In this document: one piece after another, positions 20,001-26,610 of the stretch
How the letters are laid out: the number at the start of each line of letters is the position of its first letter
How positions within the stretch are numbered: the stretch's first letter is position 1
DNA from: CAIUGU01 sp963819685
GTDB taxonomy: Bacteria; Pseudomonadota; Gammaproteobacteria; Steroidobacterales; Steroidobacteraceae
Assembly: GCA_963819685.1 (NCBI GenBank)
Contig: CAWFXI010000007.1
Location: 434,001-498,000, forward strand
Direction of reading: 5' to 3'
DNA length: 64,000 nucleotides
Program-made: the position numbers and the translations under genes
The notes under the pieces: model-generated
What the model saw: only the letters and a program-made list of their open reading frames with translations
Databases searched by the model: none
What the model was told of the DNA's origin: nothing

Positions 20001-20148
20001 CCTGGCCCGTCTGTTCGGGGCGCAGGGTCAAAGCGACACAGTGCAGGACCACGCCAGCAATGCGCGCACGATTGCCCGGAAGATCGAGATGAGCCTGGAA
20101 TCATCAGGGCTCGAAGCGCAGCTGCACATACCCGCCGATTCCGCATGA
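17080..20148 (+). CDS. Large HTH-(AAA ATPase)-TPR signalling regulator
   Basis: 1022 residues. N-terminal XRE-type helix-turn-helix (about 5-75: FGYWLRRRRKALDLTQEALAER), a Pro/Ser linker, then a STAND/MalT-like predicted ATPase with Walker A IEGEPGIGKSRLMRE (about 147-161) and Walker B IFMVDDIQWADD, and a long C-terminal half of TPR repeats (for example GTVAWSNGRNDQAIEFHQQA). STAND proteins oligomerise on ligand binding, the TPRs acting as sensor. The start is GTG 17080 with GGAG about 11 nt upstream; no closer ATG fits the HTH. It lies divergent to the truncated haemoglobin and likely controls itself or its neighbour through the repeat at 16989-17017 (inference). Ligand unknown. Confidence 0.86.
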   Translation: MDERTLSFGYWLRRRRKALDLTQEALAERVSCSGFSIRKIEADERRPSRLLAERLARALAVPESDRHAFLEAARAVRAASRLPMDTSPVGDSARATASTAALHSPPGSSVAPASDFAPLIGRSNEYDLLVGLIARLATGVGGTVLIEGEPGIGKSRLMREVARHAGTQGLLTLAANCYEIERATPFQPVITLITRALDGLSDAALRKLPPVSLAELAALVPEIGSRVPGLPVLSNDFPEVRQARLPRAVDQLLEAARGGRSAIFMVDDIQWADDASIQVLQFIARHTTERPVLVIYAYRDEELDSDERLARLVESLRRETGAHRIALTRLRAADTGVLVAALTNASLVSPGLAERLHHETEGNPFFLISILQSLSAGETQLESRASTGPGLLPDALRAAVRVRLAHVPRELRPTLETAAVLGRHFDFDTLLDVTCAQEKHLLDALEVLVKRHLLREEPEGGSYDFSHDKVREVVYRDIGGARRKLLHQSVAEALERLDDGEANERAALLAEHFERAHVWPKALHYLVQAGKGSQALFAMRDAMHWLDRAVTLSESHPESLDESRRLAIYELRGAARAQAGQTQGAVADIRRVVDAARAAGRHDQIRDALVQLGMAYRRADAYEEATACLTEALAESRAMNDESHAADTLYHLGTVAWSNGRNDQAIEFHQQAVAICETRGITDLIAVQAYHGRGEAHFANAEPLPAIECYTRSLELARIIGDRSYECENLMMIGHACVGTKGLGHYPQAMTNFESALDIARAADLQWHIGPTLLGLDHVRACTGHYGKAWTGMVKTLHWLASLGQSRYQLIACDFMGHLLLDLGLNERALEQLERGLALADDTGIMFWRAELDAQAAIARSRLGQPQIAPTLEIALEQSRRTSERYLMLRCIEGLAEIALAAGDASRCLTYADELLAVAQQNGLREIEAVARRWRGEALLAEKDFALAHTELSRAAALAEEIGRVRLQMDVQVALARLFGAQGQSDTVQDHASNARTIARKIEMSLESSGLEAQLHIPADSA

Positions 20149-20193
20149 ACGGGCCCTCACATCAGCCCTCTCCTGCAACGGAGAAGACGTCAC

Positions 20194-21813
20194 CTACATG
20201 GGCATTTCCGCTCCTGCAGGCGACCGCTTCTCTTCTGGAATCTCCGTCATCGTCGCTTCCGTGAGCAGCAGGATGCTGGCAACGGAGACGGCATTCTCCA
20301 GCGCGACGCGCACGACCTTGGTGGGATCGATGATGCCCGCTTCATACAGGTCGACGTAACGATTCTGTGCCGCGTCGAAGCCGATGTTGCCGGTTGCTTC
20401 GAGCATGCGGTTGACAACAACGCCGCCATCTACAGAGGAGTTGACTGCAATCTGGCGGGCCGGTGCTTCCAGCGCCCGCTTCAGGATCTGCACACCGGTC
20501 CGTTCATCACCCGCACACCCTTCTTCGAGCTTGCCCACGGCGGTGACGCACTTGAGCAGCGCGAGTCCTCCGCCGGGGACGATTCCCTCGGCCACTGCCG
20601 CCTTCGTGGCACTGATGGCGTCGTCAAGCGCGTCCTTCTTTGCCTTCATCTCGGACTCGGAGGGTGCACCGACCCGGATGACTGCGACACCCCCTGCCAG
20701 CTTGGCGAGCCGTTCCTGCAGCTTCTCCTTGTCGTAAGTGCTCGTGGCCTTGTCGACCTCACGCCGGATCTGCGCCACCCGCGCCTTGATCGCCACGGAG
20801 TCACCGGCACCGCCGATGATGGTCGTCGTGTCCTTGTCGACCACGACACGCTTGGCTCTGCCCAGGCGCTCCAGCTTGACATCCTCCAGCTTGACGCCGA
20901 GTTCCTCGGAAACCAGTTCGCCGCCGGTCAATATCGCCATGTCCTCGAGCATGGCCTTGCGTCGGTCGCCGAATCCCGGCGCCTTGACCGCCACGCTCTT
21001 CAACACGCCGCGAATCTGGTTGACGATCAGGGTTGCCAGCGCTTCGCCCTCGATATCCTCCGCGACGACCAGGATGGGCCGCCCGCTCTTTGCGACCTGT
21101 TCCAGCAGCGAGATCAGGTCCTTCATGATGTTGATCTTGCGATCGGTCAGCAGCACGAAGGCATCCTCGAGTACGCCCTCCATTTTCTCCGTGTCCGTCA
21201 CGAAATAGGGCGACATGTACCCGCGGTCGAACTGCATGCCTTCGACCACCTCAAGCAACGTTTCCGTTGTCTTCGACTCCTCCACCGTGATGACGCCCTC
21301 GCCGCCCACCTTCTCCATGGCGTCGGCAACGAGCTCACCGATGCTTTCGTCGTTGTGCGCGGAGATCGTGCCGACCTGCGCCTTCTCCTTGCGGGTCTGC
21401 ACCGTGCGCGACATCTGCTTGAGCGTTTCGACCGCACCTTTCAGACCACGATCCAGTCCGCGCTTGATATCGATGGCGCTGGCGCCGGCCGTCACATTCC
21501 GCACACCGTCGGCAAAGATCGCATGCGCCAGGATCGTCGCCGTGCTGGTACCGTCACCGACGACGTCTCCTGTCCTCTCCGCTGCCTGCCGCAGCATTTG
21601 CGCACCGAGATTTTCCTCAGGGTCCTTGAGGCTCATTTCCTTGGCGATCGTGACGCCGTCGTTACAGACGAGCGGGATGCCCCACGACTTCTGGATCAGC
21701 ACCGACTTCGACTTGGGTCCCAGCGTGATGCGGATTGCATCGGCAAGTTGCGTCGCGCCACGCAGCACCTTTTCGCGTGCGGCAGACTGGAAAAGCAGTT
21801 GCTTGTGGGCCAT
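20194..21813 (-). CDS. groEL: Chaperonin GroEL, orphan copy without GGM tail
   Basis: 539 residues from ATG 21813, with GGGAG 8 nt upstream. The ATPase residues Asp52 (CNDGVTIAKE) and Asp87 (VGDGTSTATILA) are at the canonical numbers, and the apical and intermediate domains are complete through GIIDPTKVVRVALENAVSVA. The C-terminus is EEKRSPAGAEMPM in place of the usual repeated GGM. No groES is adjacent, so this is probably an additional, stress-specific GroEL that borrows GroES from a housekeeping operon. No CIRCE element was seen upstream. A C-terminal fragment of another groEL is at 15355-15481. Confidence 0.95.
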   Translation of the reverse strand: MAHKQLLFQSAAREKVLRGATQLADAIRITLGPKSKSVLIQKSWGIPLVCNDGVTIAKEMSLKDPEENLGAQMLRQAAERTGDVVGDGTSTATILAHAIFADGVRNVTAGASAIDIKRGLDRGLKGAVETLKQMSRTVQTRKEKAQVGTISAHNDESIGELVADAMEKVGGEGVITVEESKTTETLLEVVEGMQFDRGYMSPYFVTDTEKMEGVLEDAFVLLTDRKINIMKDLISLLEQVAKSGRPILVVAEDIEGEALATLIVNQIRGVLKSVAVKAPGFGDRRKAMLEDMAILTGGELVSEELGVKLEDVKLERLGRAKRVVVDKDTTTIIGGAGDSVAIKARVAQIRREVDKATSTYDKEKLQERLAKLAGGVAVIRVGAPSESEMKAKKDALDDAISATKAAVAEGIVPGGGLALLKCVTAVGKLEEGCAGDERTGVQILKRALEAPARQIAVNSSVDGGVVVNRMLEATGNIGFDAAQNRYVDLYEAGIIDPTKVVRVALENAVSVASILLLTEATMTEIPEEKRSPAGAEMPM

Positions 21814-21913
21814 GACGACAGCTCCCGTGCATTCGATGGATCCCCGCATTATGGCGAGCGCTGACGTGCGCCGAATTACGGGGTATCCGCAACAACTCGC
21901 AGCAAGCAGGCCG

Positions 21914-22390
21914 CTAATCCAGCCAATGTCGCAGCGGGGCGGTGACGACGTCCAGCAGAATGAACGTGGCGGTCAGGGCAAGGATATCTCCCAGGCCAAG
22001 CGACAGGGTTCCGGCAAACGCGAGCAGAGGCAGCAACGCCTCGCCCAGTTGATCGAGCCCGGGAAACTCGGTGCCCGGGGCCAGTCGCAGACGGCGCTTG
22101 ACCATGCTCGAAGTGGCATCGGCGAGCAGGGACAGCGCGCCAAACCCGGCGCCCACCCAGACAGGGAGACCCAACAGTGAACCCGTCATGGCCGCTGCCA
22201 GAGTTCCGGATACCAGCCCACGCCAGGTCTTGTGTGCCCCCAACAGCCGTTGTCCGTCCAGCAGGGTACGGCCACCATCCAGGGGGTAAGACCAACGATC
22301 GCGAGCCAGAATTGCCACGATGACGGGTACGGCATTCGCAGCTACCAGCAACGCCAACGCAATGAAACTGGGTGGAACCGGATCAAGCAC
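21914..22390 (-). CDS. CDP-archaeol synthase-like membrane protein (CarS/DUF46 family)
   Basis: 158 residues with four or five hydrophobic segments. The family signature is clear: PLDGGRTLLDGQRLLGAHKTWRGLVSG near residue 36-62, then SSMVKRRLRLAPGTEFPGLDQLGEALLP. Archaeal CarS transfers CMP from CTP to digeranylgeranylglyceryl phosphate; bacteria lack that lipid, so the bacterial homologues presumably activate another polyprenyl or diacyl substrate. The start is GTG 22390. It is downstream of groEL in coordinate but transcribed separately towards it (100-nt gap) and is divergent from the PRPP synthetase gene (183-nt region). Function unproven. Confidence 0.8.
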   Translation of the reverse strand: MLDPVPPSFIALALLVAANAVPVIVAILARDRWSYPLDGGRTLLDGQRLLGAHKTWRGLVSGTLAAAMTGSLLGLPVWVGAGFGALSLLADATSSMVKRRLRLAPGTEFPGLDQLGEALLPLLAFAGTLSLGLGDILALTATFILLDVVTAPLRHWLD

Positions 22391-22573
22391 TGCCAGAGCC
22401 CCCGCTCAAGGTAACCGCCAATCGTCCGGAGGATACGTCAGGCGGGACCGTCACTGCCCGCAACCTGACACGTGCTTCCCACGGTGTGAACTGCACTCGT
22501 ACAGGGGGAAGATCTGCATCGGAAGGGTCCAGGTTTGGGCCCTCCTCTCAACGCCCGGGAACGAATCCAGCCA

Positions 22574-23572
22574 ATGCGTGCAACTCCTGCCGGCGACCCA
22601 GTCGTCTTTGCGCCTCGACATAGCGCGCCTTTCGCACTGTCGTTAGTGTCTGCGCTCGGTATTTCCCTGGCTGCCTGCGAAGAGCGCGAGTTCGATGACG
22701 GTGAACACAAGATGCGGCCGCTGGTGGACGTTCGGGGACAGGATGTATTTGTCATTCAATCCATTCATGGCGACAGCCAGGCGTCGGTCAATGACCGCCT
22801 GTGCCGATTGCTGTTCTTCATCGGTGCGCTCAAGGACGCGGGCGCTGCGGAGGTCACGGCATGTGTTCCCTATCTGGCTTATGCACGCAAGGACCGGCGG
22901 ACACAGCCGCTGGATCCGGTGACAACCCGGTATGTGGCGGCAATGTTTGAGGCTGTGGACTGCAATCGCGTCATCGTGCTCGACATCCACAATGAAGCGG
23001 CCTTCGACAATGCCTTTCGCTGCGAGACGGTCCGGCTCGAAGCAGCGGCTGTGTTCGCGGCGGCGCTCGGTTCGCCTCTACCTGCGGGCCGCATCGTGGT
23101 CGCGTCACCGGATTTCGGCGGCATCAAGCGGGCCGAGCAGTTTCGCACCGTCATTGAGGAGCATTGCAGCGTGAGCGCGGAACTGGCGTTCATGCATAAA
23201 GTCCGTCGTGCCGGCGCGCTCTCCGGCGAAACACTGGTCGGTGATGTGCAAGGCGCCAATGTGCTGGTGTTTGATGACCTGATTGCTTCCGGCTCCACAG
23301 TGATGCGGGCGGTCAAGGCGGCCAGAAGCGCTGGATCGCGCACAGTGCGGGTAATCGCGACTCATCCGGTGTTTTCCGCCGAGGCGATCCAGCTGTTCGG
23401 AGAGGATGGTCCGGACGCAATGCTGGTGAGCGACTCTGTGCCGATACGGAGTCAGTACGCTTCCATGTTGAACGGCCGGCTGCAGATCTGCACGGTTGCG
23501 CCGCTGTTCGCTGAATGCATAAGACGGCTGCATCGGGGAGAACCGCTGACGGGCCTTGCGCGTACAACCTGA
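22574..23572 (+). CDS. Ribose-phosphate pyrophosphokinase-like protein (divergent Prs)
   Basis: 332 residues. It shows FDDGEHKMRPLVDVRGQDVFVIQS, PYLAYARKDRRTQPL (ATP-binding flexible loop region), VIVLDIHNEAAF (catalytic His) and the PRPP loop VLVFDDLIASGSTV. Normal Prs has a DDMIDTGGT-like loop, so the substrate loop is altered, and the N-terminus is unusual, with a long hydrophobic lead. Prs makes PRPP from ribose 5-phosphate and ATP. The ATG at 22574 fits the fold, although the N-terminal 40 residues are poorly conserved. A housekeeping prs probably exists elsewhere. It converges with the APH-like gene. Confidence 0.85.
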   Translation: MRATPAGDPVVFAPRHSAPFALSLVSALGISLAACEEREFDDGEHKMRPLVDVRGQDVFVIQSIHGDSQASVNDRLCRLLFFIGALKDAGAAEVTACVPYLAYARKDRRTQPLDPVTTRYVAAMFEAVDCNRVIVLDIHNEAAFDNAFRCETVRLEAAAVFAAALGSPLPAGRIVVASPDFGGIKRAEQFRTVIEEHCSVSAELAFMHKVRRAGALSGETLVGDVQGANVLVFDDLIASGSTVMRAVKAARSAGSRTVRVIATHPVFSAEAIQLFGEDGPDAMLVSDSVPIRSQYASMLNGRLQICTVAPLFAECIRRLHRGEPLTGLARTT

Positions 23573-23591
23573 ACCCCGCGTCCACATCAGC

Positions 23592-24644
23592 TCACTCTAT
23601 CGCCAGGCGCGCTGTTTCAAGGTACCGCCCGGCAATCGATGACCAGGGCTGGCGTGCCGTGAACTCGGGATCACGCAGGTGCCATACAACCACTTTGGCT
23701 CGCGTCGCGGCTCGGTGGCTTTGATAGAAGCGGAACAACTCGGGCGTCAACGGGTCCCGGGACAGCTCCTGGTAAGTCTGAAAGACCGCTTCGCCCGCCC
23801 ATGCCGCACCCAACAGTCTCGTTTCGACGGTTAGATAAGCCAGTTCCTCGCAAGGATCCTGCACCCTGAGCTCGAACGAGAACTCAAGGCAGTCGATGAC
23901 ACAGGGCGGCGTACCGAGATACACGTGTTCGGGACGCAAATCGCCATGCGCTTCCACGATTCGTCGTTGCGTTGCGCGTTCCGCGAGCTGCCCGGCAAGC
24001 CGCTTGAATTCGTCACGTTGCACCGCTACCACGTCCGTGACTTGCCCGGAATCTATCCCCAGATCAGGAGCAAGCAAGTCGATTTCATTGGCATCGATCT
24101 GCTGCGCGATCCGCTCGACATAGGCCCGGGGCGTCATGTCGATGGCGGGTTGCCGGCGGTAGAAATCCGTCAGCAGTCGGCCCAGGCTGACGAGTGCATG
24201 GCGGGACGCGGTGCCGCTGGCCAGCGCACGATCGAGCATGAGTGCGGCGGGCAGACGTTTCATCTGGATCAGCCAGTCGACGACAGCGCCCTCTCCCCCG
24301 ACGTGAAGACTACCGTCTACGGCACGTGTGAGAGGCTTGAGACCCAGATAGATCTCCGGCGCCAGGCGCCGGTTCAGGCGCAGTTCCTCGCAGCAGTTCT
24401 GGTAACGGTTGTGGGCCTCCGTCAGGTCCAGCCCCGCTGCACGGACCGGCTTCTTGAGCTTGTAGGCATACTCGCCGACCAGAAACACCCAGGCAAAGTG
24501 GGTCTCGATCAGCTCAATCGACTGCGCAACATGTCCGTACGTTTGCGGCTGACACAGTGCATGAACCTTCTCGGCACTGGCTGCATACGCGGTAGTGGCA
24601 GTGTGCTGCGGGGAACCATGGATTGTCCCGGGCGGATCCGGCAT
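23592..24644 (-). CDS. Aminoglycoside-phosphotransferase-like protein, stand-alone
   Basis: About 350 residues, homologous to the first domain of the kinase at 9385-10963: FAWVFLVGEYAYKLKKPVRA, EELRLNRRLAPEIYLGLKPL and the catalytic loop AHGDLRPEHVYLG with DCLEFSFELRVQDPCEEL. There is no Walker A domain, so this is the one-domain version. The substrate is unknown; despite the fold it is unlikely to be a drug-resistance enzyme because the motif context matches the stress-island family. The start is uncertain: ATG 24644 or GTG 24662. It is divergent from the phosphoribosyltransferase (42-nt gap) and convergent with the Prs-like gene (19-nt gap). Confidence 0.82.
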   Translation of the reverse strand: MPDPPGTIHGSPQHTATTAYAASAEKVHALCQPQTYGHVAQSIELIETHFAWVFLVGEYAYKLKKPVRAAGLDLTEAHNRYQNCCEELRLNRRLAPEIYLGLKPLTRAVDGSLHVGGEGAVVDWLIQMKRLPAALMLDRALASGTASRHALVSLGRLLTDFYRRQPAIDMTPRAYVERIAQQIDANEIDLLAPDLGIDSGQVTDVVAVQRDEFKRLAGQLAERATQRRIVEAHGDLRPEHVYLGTPPCVIDCLEFSFELRVQDPCEELAYLTVETRLLGAAWAGEAVFQTYQELSRDPLTPELFRFYQSHRAATRAKVVVWHLRDPEFTARQPWSSIAGRYLETARLAIE

Positions 24645-24686
24645 GAGATAGGGGTACTTCACTTTCCGGTAGAGAGGACCGCCGAA

Positions 24687-25329
24687 ATGGCGCTGCGTTT
24701 TGCTGATCGAGTGCAGGCCGGGAAGTTGCTTGCACAGCGGCTAACCGGATATCGAGGACAGCCGGGATCTGCTCGTGCTCGGCCTGCCGCGTGGCGGTGT
24801 GCCCGTTGCCTTTGAAGTAGCGCAGTTCCTGGATGCCGCGCTCGACGTGCTGATCGTCCGCAAGATCGGTGCTCCCGGACAACCCGAGTACGCACTCGGC
24901 GCCATCGCGTCGGGGGGAGTGCTGGTGCTCAACGACGAAGTACCAGAGTTGTTGCTGCAATCGCCCGAGGTGGAGTTGACGCTGCAGGAGGAAAGACAGG
25001 AATTGCAGCGAAGGGAGCGCTCGTTTCGCGCCGGTCGCGATCCCCTCGACTTGCACGGCAAAACGGTCATTCTGGTGGACGACGGTGCCGCCACCGGATC
25101 AAGCATGCTGGCCGCGGTCCGTGCCGCACGGCAGCTCGGGGTGAAACAGGTCGTCGTTGCCCTTCCCGTTGCCGCAGCAGAAGCAGTACAGAAGCTGGCA
25201 AGCGAGGCGGATCGCGTCGTCTGTCTCAGCACTCCGGCCTCCTTCAGCGCCGTAGGAGAATGGTACGAAGATTTCCCGCAGACCTCCGACGCCGAAGTGA
25301 GCACGCTTTTGAAGCGCGCTCCGTATTAG
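24687..25329 (+). CDS. Phosphoribosyltransferase-domain protein, one frameshift
   Basis: About 214 residues. MALRFADRVQAGKLLAQRLT runs from ATG 24687; the rest (LVLGLPRGGVPVAFEVAQFL, VLIVRKIGAPGQPEYALGAI) is in another frame. Removing one G from GG at 24746-24747 joins them as RLTDIEDSRDLLVLGLPRGG. The type I PRPP-binding loop VILVDDGAATGSSMLAAV is intact. This family is widespread beside Usp/OsmC genes; some members are annotated as phosphoribosyltransferase or erythromycin-esterase fusions, but the acceptor base is unknown. The frameshift in a two-base run looks like a sequence error. The stop overlaps the convergent host-attachment-type gene. Confidence 0.85.
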
Positions 25330-25796
25330 CTCATAGGCCCTTCAGCGAGCAGACGCACTGCCGACAGCACGGTGGGCCGCAGCCGCTGCGTCAATGTGGC
25401 GATCGGCAAGCCTGCAAGATTGCGGGCGTACTCCACGAGCACCTTCGCCCTCAAGGCTTTGGGAAGCAGCGGGCGAAACTCCGCCAGCAAGCGCGGTGAA
25501 GCGACGAGAATCAGGCCTTCGCTATCGCGACTCCTGAGCAGTGGCTGCAATGCCTGGGCGACACCACCCAGCCAGCGGTGTGTCAAATGCTGCTTTTCCG
25601 TGGCGTGGGGCGCGAAAGTCTGGCGACCGCCGGAATTGCGGTTGAAACTTCGCCCAGGCTTCGAACTCACGAGGTCGCGCTCATGCAGCTTTGCAATGGC
25701 ATTGCCGAAATCGACGATTTCGCTCAGCGCCCGGGCGGGACCGGATACTTCATAGAGCCGGGCGATGCTGCCGTCCGCAATCAATACATGAATCAT
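25326..25796 (-). CDS. Host attachment protein family (pfam10116-like)
   Basis: 156 residues from ATG 25796, chosen because GGAGC lies 7 nt upstream and the family start MIHVLIADGSIARLYEVSG follows. The middle contains the DLVSSKPGRSFNRNSGGRQTF linker and the C-terminal half shows an eRF1-like or archaeosine-type alpha/beta core (GLILVASPRLLAEFRPLLP). The family name comes from an Agrobacterium attachment locus; biochemical function is not established and stress-island context suggests a role in translation stress or RNA handling (inference). It follows the OsmC gene by 26 nt on the same strand. Confidence 0.82.
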   Translation of the reverse strand: MIHVLIADGSIARLYEVSGPARALSEIVDFGNAIAKLHERDLVSSKPGRSFNRNSGGRQTFAPHATEKQHLTHRWLGGVAQALQPLLRSRDSEGLILVASPRLLAEFRPLLPKALRAKVLVEYARNLAGLPIATLTQRLRPTVLSAVRLLAEGPMS

Positions 25797-25822
25797 GGAA
25801 TTGCTCCATCTGCCAGCACGGC

Positions 25823-26260
25823 TCATTCGCCCTGCCGGATTTCAGTCGTCAAGCTGCGGTCTGACTTCAGCGAATTCGCCACGAGACAACCGTGCTCCGC
25901 CTTTTCCAGTAACCGCTGTGCCAGCGCGCGGTCGGCTGTCGGGTCGATGACGAGCACCGCCCGGGTGGCGAAATGCGTGAACTGCGTGACGCCATCCTTG
26001 CGCTCGAGCTTGCCGTCGACGGCGCAGTCGAGCTCGCGCCACGCGAGTTTCGAAGCCCTGGCGATGGCGCGAAAGGTCAGGATGAAACAGCTTGCGACCG
26101 ATGCGCTCAACAGGGATTCGGGTGACCAGCGGCCGCCAGGACCATCGAATTCTGGAGGCGCGGCTGACGCAATGTCAGGGAGTCCTGCCGCAGAGATGGC
26201 AAGATCATTTGCGGACTGGCCTCTGGCACGGACCGCATAGACGTGAGGTAGCTGCTGCAT
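25823..26260 (-). CDS. OsmC/Ohr-family thiol peroxidase-like protein
   Basis: 145 residues with the two conserved cysteines of the OsmC superfamily: SVASCFILTFRAIA (about residue 58) and EKAEHGCLVANSLKS (about 124). OsmC proteins dimerise and reduce organic hydroperoxides. The N-terminus is short, as in the YhfA/OsmC-like group. It sits 19 nt downstream of the DUF2892 gene and 26 nt upstream of the host-attachment-type gene, so the three may be co-transcribed leftwards. The spacing of the cysteines (about 65 residues) is normal for peroxidase-active members. Confidence 0.88.
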   Translation of the reverse strand: MQQLPHVYAVRARGQSANDLAISAAGLPDIASAAPPEFDGPGGRWSPESLLSASVASCFILTFRAIARASKLAWRELDCAVDGKLERKDGVTQFTHFATRAVLVIDPTADRALAQRLLEKAEHGCLVANSLKSDRSLTTEIRQGE

Positions 26261-26279
26261 GCTGGATTCCGCGACAGCG

Positions 26280-26483
26280 TTACAGCTTCGGGTACGACCT
26301 GGGACGGGTATTGATCCCGAATATCGAATAGAGCGGACACATGCCGACGAATGCCGTCAGCAGTGGCACGAAACCAATGAGTCCGAACCAGCGTGCGTTG
26401 CCATCCATGAACAGCAGACTGAGCAACGCCAGGCCGACGACGATGCGGACCGCGCGATCCACAGAACCTACATTGTGGCTCAT
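26280..26483 (-). CDS. DUF2892 (YgaP-like) inner-membrane protein
   Basis: 67 residues. MSHNVGSVDRAVRIVVGLAL is followed by two membrane segments (about 11-27 and 34-52) and CPLYSIFGINTRPR; the N-V-G-x-x-D-R-x-x-R start and CPLY-x-x-x-G end are the family hallmarks. Function is unknown; in YgaP the same domain anchors a rhodanese. The ATG at 26483 is preferred to one further upstream because the hallmark starts immediately. Divergent from the first P-type ATPase. Confidence 0.85.
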   Translation of the reverse strand: MSHNVGSVDRAVRIVVGLALLSLLFMDGNARWFGLIGFVPLLTAFVGMCPLYSIFGINTRPRSYPKL

Positions 26484-26610
26484 GACTGATACCCCCCAAG
26501 TAATTGAGGAGTAAAGCCTACTCCAGCCAGGGCCTGCGTACACTAGGGAGAGCCCCATAGACAACGTGGGTATTCACAACCCCCGCAGTGCAGTTATGTT
26601 GGCCCCCGGT

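Noticed and set aside
18754..20052. Long open frame antisense to the HTH-STAND-TPR gene (432 codons)
   Set aside because: It is the mirror of a well-supported gene in high-GC DNA, has no recognisable domain and no ribosome site.
21814..21913. CIRCE or heat-shock promoter before groEL
   Set aside because: No TTAGCACTC-N9-GAGTGCTAA-like repeat or sigma-32 hexamers seen.
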